Source: Trema orientale
Taxonomy: Eukaryota; Streptophyta; Magnoliopsida; Rosales; Cannabaceae
DNA: 64,000 bases
NCBI GenBank assembly: GCA_002914845.1
Contig: JXTC01000248.1
Span: 140,761-204,760, forward strand
Direction: 5' to 3'
Positions 24,299 to 41,883 of this stretch are shown here, piece by piece. The first letter of the stretch is position 1, and every line of letters starts with the position of its first letter. A program made the translations under genes and the position numbers. The notes below the pieces were generated by a model that was not told the DNA's origin, did no database searches, and saw only the letters and a program-made list of their open reading frames with translations.

Positions 24299-24470
24299 AA
24301 TTATGTTGTATAAACTAGAGAAATAAGATGAAAGGTTCACTGGTCTGGTCTCAACTCGCTCTCCGATTGCTTCATGTTTTCTAAATATTGTGTTAAGTTA
24401 CATCTATTTTTATAAGCATTTTTAGGTATGCTGAGCAGCTGAAGTAGCAATGTATAAAATCGAACGCCCC

Positions 24471-24917
24471 ACGACATGGTTTAGATTTTTCTTAAGTTTA
24501 CTTCCAAGCAGTTCTCCTTGATTTCTTCTATACAAAATTCTAGTAAAAATTATAGACTTGCAAATACAAATACAAACTCGTATACAGTAGAGTCGATAAA
24601 TTATTTTTCGGTTATTTAATCGATGGCTTAGTCCAAAAATTTGTATATAGAGCAAAATACTTCTTCTACGGCCCAAGAAAATCGACGCTAACTCACTAGT
24701 CGTTGCCACTAGTGACGAGGGATCATAATCAGTTCAACTGAATTTCAAAAGCAAAGAAATACTAACCCAAAAATAATCACAAGCGAAAAGACTGAATATG
24801 ATATGACTTAAGATGATGCAGTAGAATTTTCGCTTTTCCAATTTTATGCCATGATCCTACTTCTCGTTACCTGTATCAGCATGACAGTTATTAGTGCAGT
24901 GTATATTACTGGATTCT

Positions 24918-24999
<82 letters not shown>

Positions 25000-25400
25000 A
25001 AAGAAGAAAGGAGCTTATAGAAATATGACCAAATTTTGGACCCAATTTAAATAAATATCCCTTTGTGAAACGTTATAGCAAAATATCCGGTACATATATT
25101 TATATAACAAGTGTAAAATTTTATATACCAAGTATAAAAATTTATATACTCAATACATTTTAGTACAGTAACTGAAATTAGTAGATAAACATATCTACCA
25201 AGTGTAAAAAGATATATACCTGAACATTTAACTATAAAATTTAAAAGGTGAACATCTAATTAATCAAATTTAAAATATTAGTCATTCACCTAAATTTCTC
25301 AGAAAAGAACGGATGAAAAAACCGTTGGGTAGGACACGACCATCCAATGCGAAGAGTCCCCAGCCACTATTGGGCGCCAACCTGTTTATAGTGTTTATAT
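24471..25400. other. intergenic with a 79-base poly(A) run
   Basis: Positions 24919-24997 are an uninterrupted run of 79 A residues followed by GAAAAGAAGAAAGG. It could be the tail of a retroposon, but no body or flanking direct repeat was recognised. Any open frame across it is an artefact. Nothing else is supportable in this stretch. Confidence 0.6.
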
Positions 25401-25912
25401 GGGTTAATTACATTAATAACTCTAAATTATACATATTGTATCATTTTGGCCCTAAATTTTCAATTTACGCAATTATAATCCTGAATTATATGATTGTTGC
25501 AATGATGACTCTTTTGTAACAAATTAACAGAAATAAATCATTACAAGACACACAGTTTAGTAACTGGTAAAAAAATGAGACTTCGAATTTTTCACTTATA
25601 CAATAGACTACCAAAACTTATGCAATTACTGTAGCAATGACCATTTTTCACAAACTTTAAATTTCTAACAGAAATGAGTCATGTGTAAAGCATACAATTT
25701 GGTAACTATAGCTGAAAACGAGATTCTAACTCATAAAAGTAAATAATGTCTAATTATAAGCTTTGTCCAAGATTATTTTCTGTTAAAAAACTAACAGTTT
25801 GTGATAAATAGGTTATTATTGTAACAATTACATAGCCCACTAATTATTATTGTGTAAGCTGAAAGTTCGGATACTAAAGTAATAATTCGGAGGCCATATC
25901 TATAATTAACCC
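25401..25912. mobile_element. non-autonomous element with GGGTTAATTA termini
   Basis: The left end GGGTTAATTACATTAATA and the reverse of the right end GGGTTAATTATAGATATG are alike, with continuing weaker inverted similarity. The flanking 9-mers TGTTTATAT and ATTTTCTAT match at 6 of 9 positions. The ends resemble those of the foldback element starting at 15739. It is probably Mutator-like. Confidence 0.5.
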
Positions 25913-26249
25913 ATTTTCTATCTGCAGGACGTTTCACACAAGTACAACAACCAAACATTGACAGGATTGAAAACTACTAACTAGGCAAGGCAATTGATAA
26001 AATAGCATTATCAATTCAAAAATGCCACATAGGCACATATCACACTGATTTAATAATCATATTATTATGGATCCTGTCACCTAATAATATAGGATTTAAT
26101 TGCTTTTTATTTTTGCTACGTGATGATTTTATGCAACTACCTTAGCAATGTTATTTCATGTTTGTGATATAAAACAATGCTCTTGTTATCAACACAACCA
26201 TAATAGTTGAAAAATAACAAGGACTCACCTCAAACTCCGGGATTGAAAG

Positions 26250-29200
26250 TCACTTCTTGTCACTATTTTCTTCAAGCTTGTATGTGGTCTGAGTGCCGGT
26301 ACTTCCTTTGGAATCGGTACAAGGAGTAAGAGGAGGAAAAGAAGGTACGGACTTTAATATAAACTTGCGGCCACTTCTCAATCCTCCTAAAGAGCCTGAA
26401 CCCAACTCTCGAACGTGACTATGACCCCGAGGTGGAGAAACCCGCTTCTTATTTGGGGAACTTATTTTCACTGGCATTTCATTTTCCAGAATATCATTAT
26501 GCCCACTACCAGAGTCGAGATCATGCCCTTGATGAGACTTGGTACCACTCAACTTAGTCATTGGGGTAAGTGGTGAACCATGCCACTGAAGGGTGCCTGA
26601 TGATGAGAGACGGTCAATGCCATGGGAGAGTTGATTTTGTGGTACATTTCTGTTGTCTTTTCTTCTAAATAGAGTCGAAGAAATCATTGAGATTGGTGGA
26701 GTATCTGAGAGTTGAGTAAGATCACGCATATGGGAGACCACATCACATCTTGATGAAACTGAGCCTACTGCTCCAGTGTCATAATCTGCTTGCCAATCAT
26801 GAGAACACTCGTTCAATAGTTCACTTGTTTCCAGAAGAATGTGACTTTCTTCCAAATCTCTTGGAGAGGATTTTGTTGACTTTTCATTAGACGGTAAGAT
26901 GGAGAGGTCATCAGGTGATGAGAGGTTTCTAATCGAAAGAAGCCGCGATTTGGGTGCATGCTTACCATGACTGGAGGGGAGCAATCAATAAAATGATTCT
27001 ACGTTCACCGAAAAGTCGCACAAAATTTCTATTCAGGCTAGGAATCAAAAGAAAAAAACTTACTCCGAGTGTCGGAATGATGGTGTCACTGGCGTGAGGT
27101 AGTGAGGATTGAACAACTCTGTACATAAAGAATCTCTATTGGTTTCTTCGATATCTGGCTCAGATGGGCTTTCTAATAATTCCTTGCAAGCTCTGTTGCT
27201 CACCATTTCTCTTGACACCCCATGTTCCATAGCTACATATTCTGTAAAGCCAATAATACAGATTTAAATAAAGTGACTTTGTTGAGTTGATTTTCAGCAT
27301 CGAGACACTTGCTTTTATATGTTTGGGGTTTTCAAATTAGTTCGAAGCATAACTAAACTAGTTATCATTCTTCTTTTATACTTGTACTAATTGAACCATA
27401 CAATTTTTGGAAGGAAGCTCTAGCATGTGCTAGGTAGGCCCCATGAGGAATTGAACCCAACTCTCATGAGAGCAAACCATGGGCCCAACCTATCCTCAAC
27501 AAGTTTTACTTAAAAAAAATGATCAAAAAAAAATAAAGCACACTATTGAAAACTAAAGGGGAAAATCTCAGATTTTCACATGCAGCGGAGAGACAAAAAC
27601 TTATGGCTTAGATACCTTCTTTTTTGCCAAAGATATTTTGACATCCTTCACACCGGCATCCACTTGAGCACCCAACATGAGCCTTCATAGACAAAGCACA
27701 TAGATTTGAGCACCACTTAGTATATAATAATAATAATAATGACAACAACAAGAAGAAGTTACGGCCTGGTACCTGATAGCATTCGCAATATTTTTTCAAG
27801 CACATTGACTTTTTGCAGTTACACCCCCTTTTGTGCCTTGCTGAGGATGGTGTCGACTGATTTCCATCTTCCTGTCATACACAAATACCATCATCAGTTA
27901 GCTAACTAAAGAATACCAATAAAAACAAGCTGAAAATGCTTAATACCCCATTATTTGGTGGGAGCTTTGGGATACGCTGTACAATCTTGGGAGCAAATGC
28001 AAGTGGATTACGGGATTCAATTTGTTCTCTTGTCTCACGAATTGTATCTTCATATTCAGATTTGTTAAAGCAATCCTGGCAAGCACAAGAATCACTGCAG
28101 TAGATTCCAGCGGCAAAACAATCACAGTAACTGCCAAAGAAGAAAAGAAAAAGATGCTAATACATATAATTCAATAAAAATATCTACTGTAAATTAGGAC
28201 TGTTCGTAGCCAAAAGAAAAACTATAAATTAGGACACAAAAAGATCTACTTACAGTTTCAAGCATTTGCTTTTTCTACAGTTGCAACGTTTGCAGCCCTC
28301 AAAACCAACACTGTTAGCCGTTTTCTTCCTGGAGAACATAAACAAAGCAGTAGTCCAGACAAAAAGGAGAATTAATTAAGAAATACAAAACAATGTGAAA
28401 TATAAAACAATGTGAAATAGAAACATGCCAACGGACCTTTTCTTTCTGGGGCTGGGTGGATCATGCTCCTCCAAACTGTCAGCATTTTGAGAGTTTGATT
28501 TCCTATTATCATCTGGAGCTGCATAATGCTCTTGCACAATGGGGGGAAGCTCACTAATGGCAGAACTTGCAACAATTAAAGCTTTAATAACATTTGTTTC
28601 TCCATCACAAGCTGAGACTTGCTTAACCGTAGTTACTGACATTGAGCAACTCTTTGTGTTCTCCAGCAAATTATAGTCAGTCATGGATGAGCTCATTCCT
28701 TGTGGGCCCACATTCTGATCTGCTGACTTTTTGCTTGCAGTCGCAGTGTAATTCATAGGTGAAGCATTAACAATGCTATTTAGATGCAAACCAATCCCTA
28801 GTGGCTTGGAAAGCACTGATAATTTATCACAATAGCGAGGATGCAACAGGGTAGCAGTGGACTGGGGCAAATTAACTATATGTTGCTCACTAGAAGTTGC
28901 TTTTGAGTCCACATGACATAATTCGGAAGTCTCCAATTCAGTAGCAGAGGAGGATAGTTCCAAACTGTCAACAGTATTTGCAAGATTTAAAGAACTGTCA
29001 CTGTCTCCAATAGTATTCAGATGAGCCTCTTCATACTGAAGACAACGTCTACGCACGCCAAAATTTTCAAACGCCTACATTAACACTAGCCATTAATCTA
29101 CTGAAAAACAAAATATCCTACCAAGAATTGATAACCAAAACAATAAAACTAACTACATTCAAAGGCCTATATTGGCTTGTTTTTCTTTTGTTTTTCCTCA

Positions 29201-31956
29201 CTCCACCTCATAGGATGAATTTGGATAAAGAAGCAGCAATTCTTGAAATTTACGGAATAAAGGCACCAGCTCAGACTTGCATTTTTATGAATGAACAACT
29301 CTGGTAGAAAATAACAATCGAAGAGAAAGACCATGTTTGAATTACAATGAAGGAGTACCTTAAGAAAAAGCACCAAGAGGTTAAGAGGAAATTTAGCATC
29401 AGTCAGCATTCTTTTCCTATGGTATCTTCTAAGAAGACAAGCCCTCAAAGAGGAAGAAAAAAGCAGTTTAATGACTCACTGAATCTTGAAATACTTCTGT
29501 ATAGGATGGAACAATGTGGGAGAGATGTTGAGAAATCCACTCCAAATTACTGCTTCTAACACTGTATCTATCTATACTCCCGATACATATAGAAGCATAT
29601 TTAGAGAATTTCAACAAAAACCCTCACTGTGCAATCATTGTCTATATATATATATATATATTTTCTTTAAAGATACTGTCAAATTCAAACACCTTAACCT
29701 GCATATTTGTTTTGATTATCTTATACTAGAGAGAAGATTAATACAAGCAAAAACATTATAAACATGCTCTGATTAATTTCAGCTCACCAGTTTATGATAT
29801 ATATATATAGTATACATATTCATTGAGCCACTAGTGTCCTTTCACCATAATGCAAAAAGTTATTCCATCGATTTGGAAATCTCCAAGGTTTTTATCTATT
29901 TGTAAACTAAAGAAGTAAAGTTCCTCTGGTAAAAATAAAAAAGATGCGAACAATGACATAAACAGGAGTTGGTAAATACAAATTAACTGTAATTATTTTT
30001 ACCTTATAACCCTGACGCACTATATTCTCAACTATACCATCTGAGACAGCACCAACATCCTCACTATGATCTTTGTACGTCTGGGCAATCTGAGAAGGTA
30101 AGGGCAAAGGTTTAGAAGTACCATCAGCATCAGTCTGACACCCACTTTCTATACTCTGCAACTTAAGAAATTCTGATTAGACATAGGAAACATGTAGACA
30201 CGCATCTTTGCTCATGAAATCATGTGTTTCTCTCCCTAACGCTTAACGTTTTTGAAAAAGTCTGGTTACCTGAGCAAGTGAATCTAGACACTCGTGTTTC
30301 TTAGAAGCATGGCCTACATGAACACCAATCCTGATATTTGGACATTCATTAGATGGCCACTCACTATCGTTTTTCTCCTCTTCAATTTTAATTGGCTCAG
30401 CATCAGATTTTGGCTCTCCTTGAATGTCCTTTTTAGCTTGCTCCAATGAAACCAAAAGTACTTCCAGTTCTGTCCCTGCATCAGCCCCCATGCCATTTTT
30501 GTCACCAAACTTTAATGTGGTTTCCTTTGAGTTGTTTGAAGGACTTTGGGATGATCCAAGTGCATCATTAGAATGCTTCAAACTTGGGGTAGCCGAATAG
30601 GAATTCTCACAATCTTCGTCTTCAAGATCAGCCAAGAATTCATTAATACACCCTGAGGAGCTGCAGGGATGAGTTTCAAAAAATTCATCAACTTCATCCT
30701 TCTGCGTCTCAATGATCAATCCTTGTTGACATAGTGTAGTGGATTGCCCAGAATCAACGATGCATTTATTGCCTCTGTCAACATTTTGAGATGCTTCTGT
30801 AAAAGATGATTGCAAGCATTGGGACCTGAACAAATTTGTAAGTTCTCAATATACAAATTAGGAAATCACACAAATTCATGAAAACAATTTGGAAGAGCTA
30901 AACTTCAAGGATACTCGGACCTTTTCAGAACATTTGTTTCACTGTGTTGTTTTGTACGAGGAGATTTGAACACAATTGGGGGAGAACTAAATCCAGATAT
31001 CTGTGCTACATGTGTGGTCTTCACAGGCTTTATCGGAGATAGGTTACTTGCGTAATTGAAAAAGGGGGAGTCCTGAAAATCAAATAATCAAATAAACTGT
31101 TGTAAATAAGATACCTTTCTCCTCATATTACGAATAAAATGCCTGTTACATAAGCATCAGTGACAAGCTCCACAATGCAAAAGTTAAAATCGGAATTCTG
31201 ATGATCTCTTTCATTTGTAAAAGCAAAATCCCAAATATCCACATGATATAGCATATCATTGAGAAGCAATGTTGACTTATTAGATGCTTCTCTTCCCAAA
31301 TATTCAAATTCCTTGTCCATATCTCAAATCCAAACAAGGAAATAAGAAATGAAGCTCTTTTAAAACCCTGTCACAGATATAAATTTCTTCCTTAATGTTT
31401 AAACATAAAACTATATGAGAAAAGCAAATTTCATAAACATCCTAAATGAGACCATTAAACCCCTAAGCTACCTGCTTAAGTGACACCAAACCCCTTACAC
31501 GTCCATCAGCAACTCTAAAGACTTACTTCCAAGTCAATTAATTCTTTCATTATTTCTTTCTTCAAAGATTAGATTATCAATTACACATACCAACATATAA
31601 CAACAAACCCTAGGGGCCAACCTAACTACACTGATCAACAACACCTCGAACCTAAAACCCTTAATTCAATCCACAAAAAAGGTTTAAATGCCATAAAAAT
31701 CAAACAGTCCTAGCATAAAATCTAAGGAAATGAATATATATATATATATATATATATGAACACATCTACATAAACAATATAGGAAAATAGTAACAGGAAA
31801 ATCAAAAGAATGTAAGAAAGACCAAAAGTCAAAGAGAAGTGAAGAAATATGAAAACTTTGAAAGAATGGAAGAAGTAGAATTACTTGAACTGGTGGAGAA
31901 TCTATGGCGGAAGTCGTGGTAGAGATGGTGACTTGAGCAGTTTCAGGTGAATCCAT
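26250..31956 (-). CDS. TSO1-like: TSO1-like CXC (tesmin/CRC) domain protein
   Basis: Eleven exons join in frame on the minus strand, from 5' to 3': 31956-31885, 31072-30921, 30825-30270, 30155-30003, 29074-28437, 28328-28254, 28130-27947, 27871-27773, 27682-27616, 27241-27064 and 26970-26250, giving about 964 residues. Two cysteine-rich CXC repeats lie at about 535-573 ([19 protein letters not shown]..) and 623-663 ([17 protein letters not shown]..), joined by the conserved RNPLAFAPK spacer. This is the CRC domain of plant TSO1/TCX and animal tesmin/LIN54 proteins: nuclear, DNA-binding, and in plants linked to floral, ovule and stomatal cell division through MYB-containing complexes. The segment [12 protein letters not shown] (near 317) and the C-terminal [19 protein letters not shown] are also typical of the plant TSO1/TCX2/TCX3 group. 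It is longer than the 600-700 residues of the well-known members. Which paralogue it is cannot be decided. Exons 1-2 rest on splice sites and are less certain. Confidence 0.92.
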
Positions 31957-32450
31957 TGCCTGAAACCCTAACCCGAATTTTAGCCCTACAAGTTTTTCTC
32001 TGCATCTTCTCTCTCTGGCCACTGGCCTCCTCCACAAACTGATTGCTGTGTGAAAATGTGTGAGTTTTTTCTTTTCTTTTTTTCTTTTTCCATTTGTTTT
32101 GTTTTATTTTTTATTTTTCTCTCAAGGAGAGAAAATAGGGACGAAAAGGCGGGCATTTAAAAGTAGAACCGGGCGGGAATACTACTCGGTTGGTTTCGGC
32201 CCTAGTCATACGTGGGCCAGGCCCTCTTATGAGCCCTCCACACTGGGCTCGGCCCTTTACGAACTGGATCTTTTGTCAACTGATTTTTATGGGGTTTTGG
32301 ACACTTATACCTATTTTTCAAAAAATATTACCAAATTTACGACCTTTCAAAAATAATAAAATTCCGTACGACCTTTTTAGGGTATTTTTCTAAATATTTT
32401 GAAAGCTAGAAAACGCGGTGGCATTTTAGTAAATAAGCATTTTTTTTATA
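31957..32450. other. promoter side of the CXC gene and intergenic DNA
   Basis: The 5' leader of the CXC gene should occupy about 31957-32050. From 32060 on there is T-rich and then moderately GC-rich sequence (GGGCC words near 32210-32250) without a gene that I can support. Confidence 0.35.
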
Positions 32451-32894
32451 GGAAACCACAAAGGTTTCCTGGAAACCAATTTGGTTTCCTATTAGCGGAA
32501 TGTTTTGTACGTAAGTAAATCACAGGAAACCAGTTTAGTTTCTTTTAGCGGAATGTCCTGTACGTAAGTAAATCATAGGAAACCACGAATATTTCCTAGA
32601 AACCATTGTGGTTTCCTTTTTGCAGAAAGTCCTATAGCTAAATAAATCAAAGAAAATCACGAAAGTTTCCTGGAAACTATCATAATTTCGTTTTTGCAAA
32701 ATGCCATGTACCTAAGTAAATCACAGGAAATTATGGAAATCATTACGGTTTCCTTTAGCAGAATTCTCTGTAGTTAAGTAAATCGCAGAAAATCATTGTC
32801 ATTTCTATTTTGTAGAATATTCTGTAGCTAAATAAATCACAGGAAATCACGAAAGTTTCTTGGAAACTATTGTGGTTTCCTTTTTGCAGAATGC
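32451..32894 (+). repeat. degenerate minisatellite, about seven units of 53-74 bp
   Basis: The array repeats a unit with the order GGAAACCACGAAAGTTTCC, TGGAAACCATTGTGGTTTCC, a TTTGCAGAATG-like word and GTACCTAAGTAAATCAC. I count about seven units. Units 2, 5 and 6 lack roughly 15-20 bases of the first half, leaving alternating long and short forms. The GGAAACC/GGTTTCC words make each unit partly self-complementary. Confidence 0.8.
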
Positions 32895-33902
32895 TAGAAA
32901 CCAAAATGTTTCATTCTATAATATCTTACCTCGTAAACTACAAAATACCGACTTTTGCCCATTAGCTCGAGCTTTAACTCAACGATTTTTAACAGAAGTT
33001 TTAAGGTCCTTCGAAGTGGGTTCCTTCTTTTTATCTCTAACTTGGGCAACTTTGACTCAAAAACTTTACCTTTTTCTCAAACAGGTTACAGTGACTTTGG
33101 AGGAGCTACGTTTCCCTTCAATTACGAAACCTCCTTCAATTATGAAATTAGAGATACCGATTGTACCCGAGTTGTGACCATGGCTAAAACTAAAAAGAAG
33201 AATTGTGATAGATGCAGTAAAGAAGAAGAAGAAGAAGAAGATCACGAATCAGTAAAAAAGAAAAAGAAAATGACTTAAAAGCTAAAATGGCGAAATGATT
33301 TTGAAAAATGAAAACAAAAATCTGGAAATCACCCAACCCTCATTTTACTTAAAAGTCAGCAATGGAGATGAAGCTCAAAAACTATCCTTTTATAAAAAAG
33401 ACATACAAAATAAAGTATATTGGGCCGGGTCGTATTTTTAGAATTTTTTGTTAAAATGTTGTAACCCATGTCATTTTCCCATGTTTATGGACCCCTGACC
33501 TGAGCCCCCGCCTAACTGGATCATTTTGGCATTCCAAAATGGCTGATTTTAATACTTCAATATAACGGATATGCATTTCTTAATTTTTATAGTCACATGG
33601 CCGAATTTTATATATACTTAATATCAAAACAATATCGATATGACATGAAAACTGATAAACTTTATAAATTGGGGTTGTATTATCGTAGTTTATATATCTA
33701 ATATAAAACGTGGTGTAATTTGATTAAACATAAAATCTAAATATAACCATTTGCTTTTTTTCAAACAACGTAAAATTAGGCATAAAATTTGTTTTGATGA
33801 ATGATAAACTAAAATAGATCACTCTCTTTTTTTGTTCAAACTTAGGAAAAAAAAAAAGTGACTTAATAGTCGTGGTCTATTGATTTGACTCGTATTTATA
33901 CA
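32895..33902. other. intergenic, no gene supported
   Basis: Overlapping open frames of about 105 codons occur at 32860-33278 in two phases. One ends in a lysine/glutamate-rich stretch (NCDRCSKEEEEEEDHESV). Neither resembles a protein family I know and the region lies beside a minisatellite, so I do not call a gene. The rest is AT-rich. Confidence 0.3.
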
Positions 33903-34478
33903 TGTTGGTAGCTATAGGAGTAGGAGTCCTAAGTCAATAGCACTCTTGGTGTCTTACGGGAGTAGTTTTGGAAAAGACTTTGAATCAATATGAAATTCTA
34001 TTCATTAGCCGCATGAGTTAATTTCGTAGGATGAGGACTCTAATCTATTGACTCCTATAAATATAGGTACTCCTTTGTCTAAAGGGAGCCAGAGAAAAAA
34101 AGGAGAGCCAGAGAAGAAAAAAAGGCAGCTAGAGAGAGTGAGAGCAACAATGTAACGTTGGTGGGAGAGGGATTTTAGAGTTTTCAAGATAGAGAAAGTG
34201 AAAAGCATAATTATAGGTTTATGGGGATTTTCAGATTAATGAAAACAGACTTATGAGCTTTTTGATGCTTTCGGGTAGACAAAAACTGTAGAGTGTAAAT
34301 TATTCTCTTTTTTAGTGGAATACTTGAGGTTGATCTCCTATGAACCTATGCTATATTTTATAGTTGAATCACGTTAAATACCTATGCTCTTTATTTTCTT
34401 GTGTGTGTGCAGTTAAATCTAAATTTATTATAGAATTTAGACCAATATTGTGTTCTTGATTATGTAAGTGTTGCAACA
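33903..34478 (+). mobile_element. solo LTR candidate
   Basis: The segment starts TGTTGG and ends GCAACA, the TG..CA form with short inverted ends. Flanking 5-mers are ATACA and ATATA (4 of 5). A TATA-like sequence (CCTATAAATATAGG) sits at about 34054, followed by GA-rich sequence, in keeping with an LTR promoter. No internal retrotransposon sequence is present on either side. Confidence 0.5.
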
Positions 34479-34857
34479 ATATATATACATATATGTATAT
34501 GGTATAAAGAGATGATTAAATAGTACATGTTAGATTTATTGATAATTAGCATCCTTAATGTCATTATCATCATATATATTAATCTTTAATATATAAAAAT
34601 GTATATCTATTTACAGAGATGGAACCAAAAGTTTTAGTTAGTGGGCCAAACTTATATTTTGTCTAATTTGTGGAGTTATTGCGTATTTTCTATATTTTAG
34701 TGGAGGCTTTTTGTATAATTTAAGCTAAAAAATTATAAATATAAGTAAATAATTGGGCATTTATAGAGGAAAGAGAATTGAGCCCTTACTCCCTTAAAGG
34801 TGCCTCCGTAATATTTATGTAAGCAAAAAGTGGCTAATAGTGGATCACTAGTGGGAA

Positions 34858-35875
34858 TAGAGATGCAACTATGGGCCGAGGTTCAGGCCCGTCCTGCTAC
34901 AATATCAGGCCGACCTGTCTACTATTTGTGGACTGAGCTGGGCTATGATATTGTGGTTTATGGGTCGGCCCGACCCACCAAAATTCATAGGATGGGCTGG
35001 ACCTGGGCCTGAACGGGCCAGCTCACAATGGGTCGACCCATTTTGGCTCATTATTCTTTTATTTTTATATTTTTTTGTTCTTTATTTTTTTTCAAATTTT
35101 ATTTTGTATAATCTTAAACATTTTATACTATTTTTCCCGTACTAAACTAAGATTTTGTATCGTCCTACTGAATTTGACTTGTAAAATTTTTAATAAAACA
35201 GTCATAACTAAAAAATTTGTGTTTTACGGACCATGATATTGTAGTTTACGGGTTGGTCCGGCCCACCAAAATTCATAGGATGGGCTGGGCCTGGAGGGCC
35301 AGCTCACGATGGGCCGACCCATTTTGGCTCATTATTATTTTATTTTTATATTTTTGTGTTCTTTTATTTTTTTTCAAATTTTGTTTTGTATAATCTTAAA
35401 CATTTTATACTATTTTTACTTTACTAAACTAAGGTTTTGTATTGTCCTACTGAATTTGACTTGTAAGATTTTTAATAAAGCAGTCATAAATAAAAATTTT
35501 GTTAATGGTTTACATAATTATTTAGTTCTATCTAAATTAGTTTTTGTAATATTAGTAAATATTTATTTGTTGTTTATGTTAATTAACACTTAAATTAATT
35601 TGTAATTTTATTCAAATTTTTTAGGATTTGATTAAAAAAAACTTTAAGTTAAATAAAATATTTTTTTTTTTTGGAACTAGAACGGGCCAGCCCATAATGG
35701 ACTAAAATAGACTGATCCATGATGGGCTATTATGGGCTAGCCCATAGACCGGTCCGTGGACTGACCCAGCTCCATGATATAGACTGGATCACCTTTTTCC
35801 TTCGGTGAGCCGGCCCGGCCCACGGTCCGCGATGGGCCTGTCTAAAATGAATGGGGGCGGACTATTGTTGCATCT
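34858..35875. mobile_element. GGCC-rich repeat element with an internal 290-bp duplication
   Basis: The block at about 34946-35212 (GATATTGTGGTTTATGGGTC, then ACCCACCAAAATTCATAGGA and AATTTGACTTGTAAAATTT) returns at about 35236-35500. The outer ends AGATGCAACTATGGGC (34861) and, reversed from 35874, AGATGCAACAATAGTC match, suggesting terminal inverted repeats of a hAT-like element. A clear 8-bp duplication was not found. Confidence 0.5.
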
Positions 35876-36363
35876 GGAATGGGGACTGGGGAGTAGAAAT
35901 CTGAAACTACAATACGTCATCACGAATCATGATCCAGTCTGTTATCAAAAGAAAAAAAAAAAAAAGAATCATGATCCAGTCTTTTTGGTTGACCAAAGAC
36001 TATCCAGTATCCATCCAAGGCTTCCGCGCCGAGGGATAATCCTCTCATACCCGAGAAACGGTACCAGTCAAAGATGACTTTGTTTGCTAAATATTACTAT
36101 TTAATGTTCCATTACTGCAAACTATATTATTATTTCGGACTCCAAAGTTCAAAATATTTGCTAGTCTATTTTAAGTAATAGAGGTAACCCAATTACTCCA
36201 TTCTTCACCAAACATAATTTTATAATGAAACATGTACAGAAATTAGAAACCCATAGAATACATTTTTTTACACACAAGTATACGATATGTTCTATCTAGA
36301 AAAACCAGATATAAGTCTTCATCTACACCTTAAATCCAGGCCTTCACCAATTCCCAGCCTATA
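35876..36363 (+). promoter_or_regulatory. upstream region of the lectin receptor kinase
   Basis: No gene is present. A 17-bp direct repeat around an A tract lies at 35924-35982 (described separately). The rest is probably promoter and leader of the gene starting at 36364. No unambiguous TATA box was recognised. Confidence 0.3.
35924..35982 (+). repeat. poly(A) insertion with 17-bp direct repeats
   Basis: GAATCATGATCCAGTCT occurs at 35924-35940 and 35966-35982. The 25 bases between are GTTATCAAAAG followed by a run of A residues. The structure matches the insertion at 9639, including the TATCAAAA-type junction. Confidence 0.65.
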
Positions 36364-41669
<5,306 letters not shown>

Positions 41670-41883
41670 AAGGTCTATGCTTATTTTGGAATTAAAGAAG
41701 AATGAGATAATTATACTTTTATTCCTTGCATTTTCACTTTTTGTTCAGTTATATCTTGCAATTTGATTATTATCATAATTAACTTTCAGATTTAAAACTT
41801 GTAGACAAATTTATATCCTCTCTGGATCATATACCAATTTTGATCATTATGTTTACCAAAATAATCTTTAAACTTTAATTATA

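Larger units (their letters stand above)
23726..24470 (+). pseudogene. decayed duplicate of thioesterase exons 6-7, split by a MITE
   Basis: Three blocks align in order with the gene at 18-21.6 kb. At 23727-23753, GACTTCAACATGGG.. matches the nucleophile-elbow part of exon 6 at 21 of 27 positions; the catalytic serine codon AGC is AAC here. At 24150-24200, TATCCAGTCGACCTAAG and GGCTTCCATGC match the end of exon 6. At 24327-24341, GATGAAAGGTTCACT matches exon 7, and similarity touches intron 7 at about 24427. The presence of intron sequence between the exon blocks argues for a DNA duplication, not a retrocopy. A MITE (23872-24111) lies between the first two blocks. It is non-functional. Confidence 0.75.

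Noticed and set aside
24851-25054. Lysine-repeat open frame
   Set aside because: It is the 79-base poly(A) run read as AAA codons.
27410-27500. B-box-like GGTTCAATTCC on the minus strand within an intron of the CXC gene
   Set aside because: A single weak box without the rest of a SINE; likely chance or a very old relic.
31123-31337. Two overlapping open frames of about 64 codons in intron 1 of the CXC gene
   Set aside because: Flanking exons join in frame without them and neither shows a motif or suitable splice borders.
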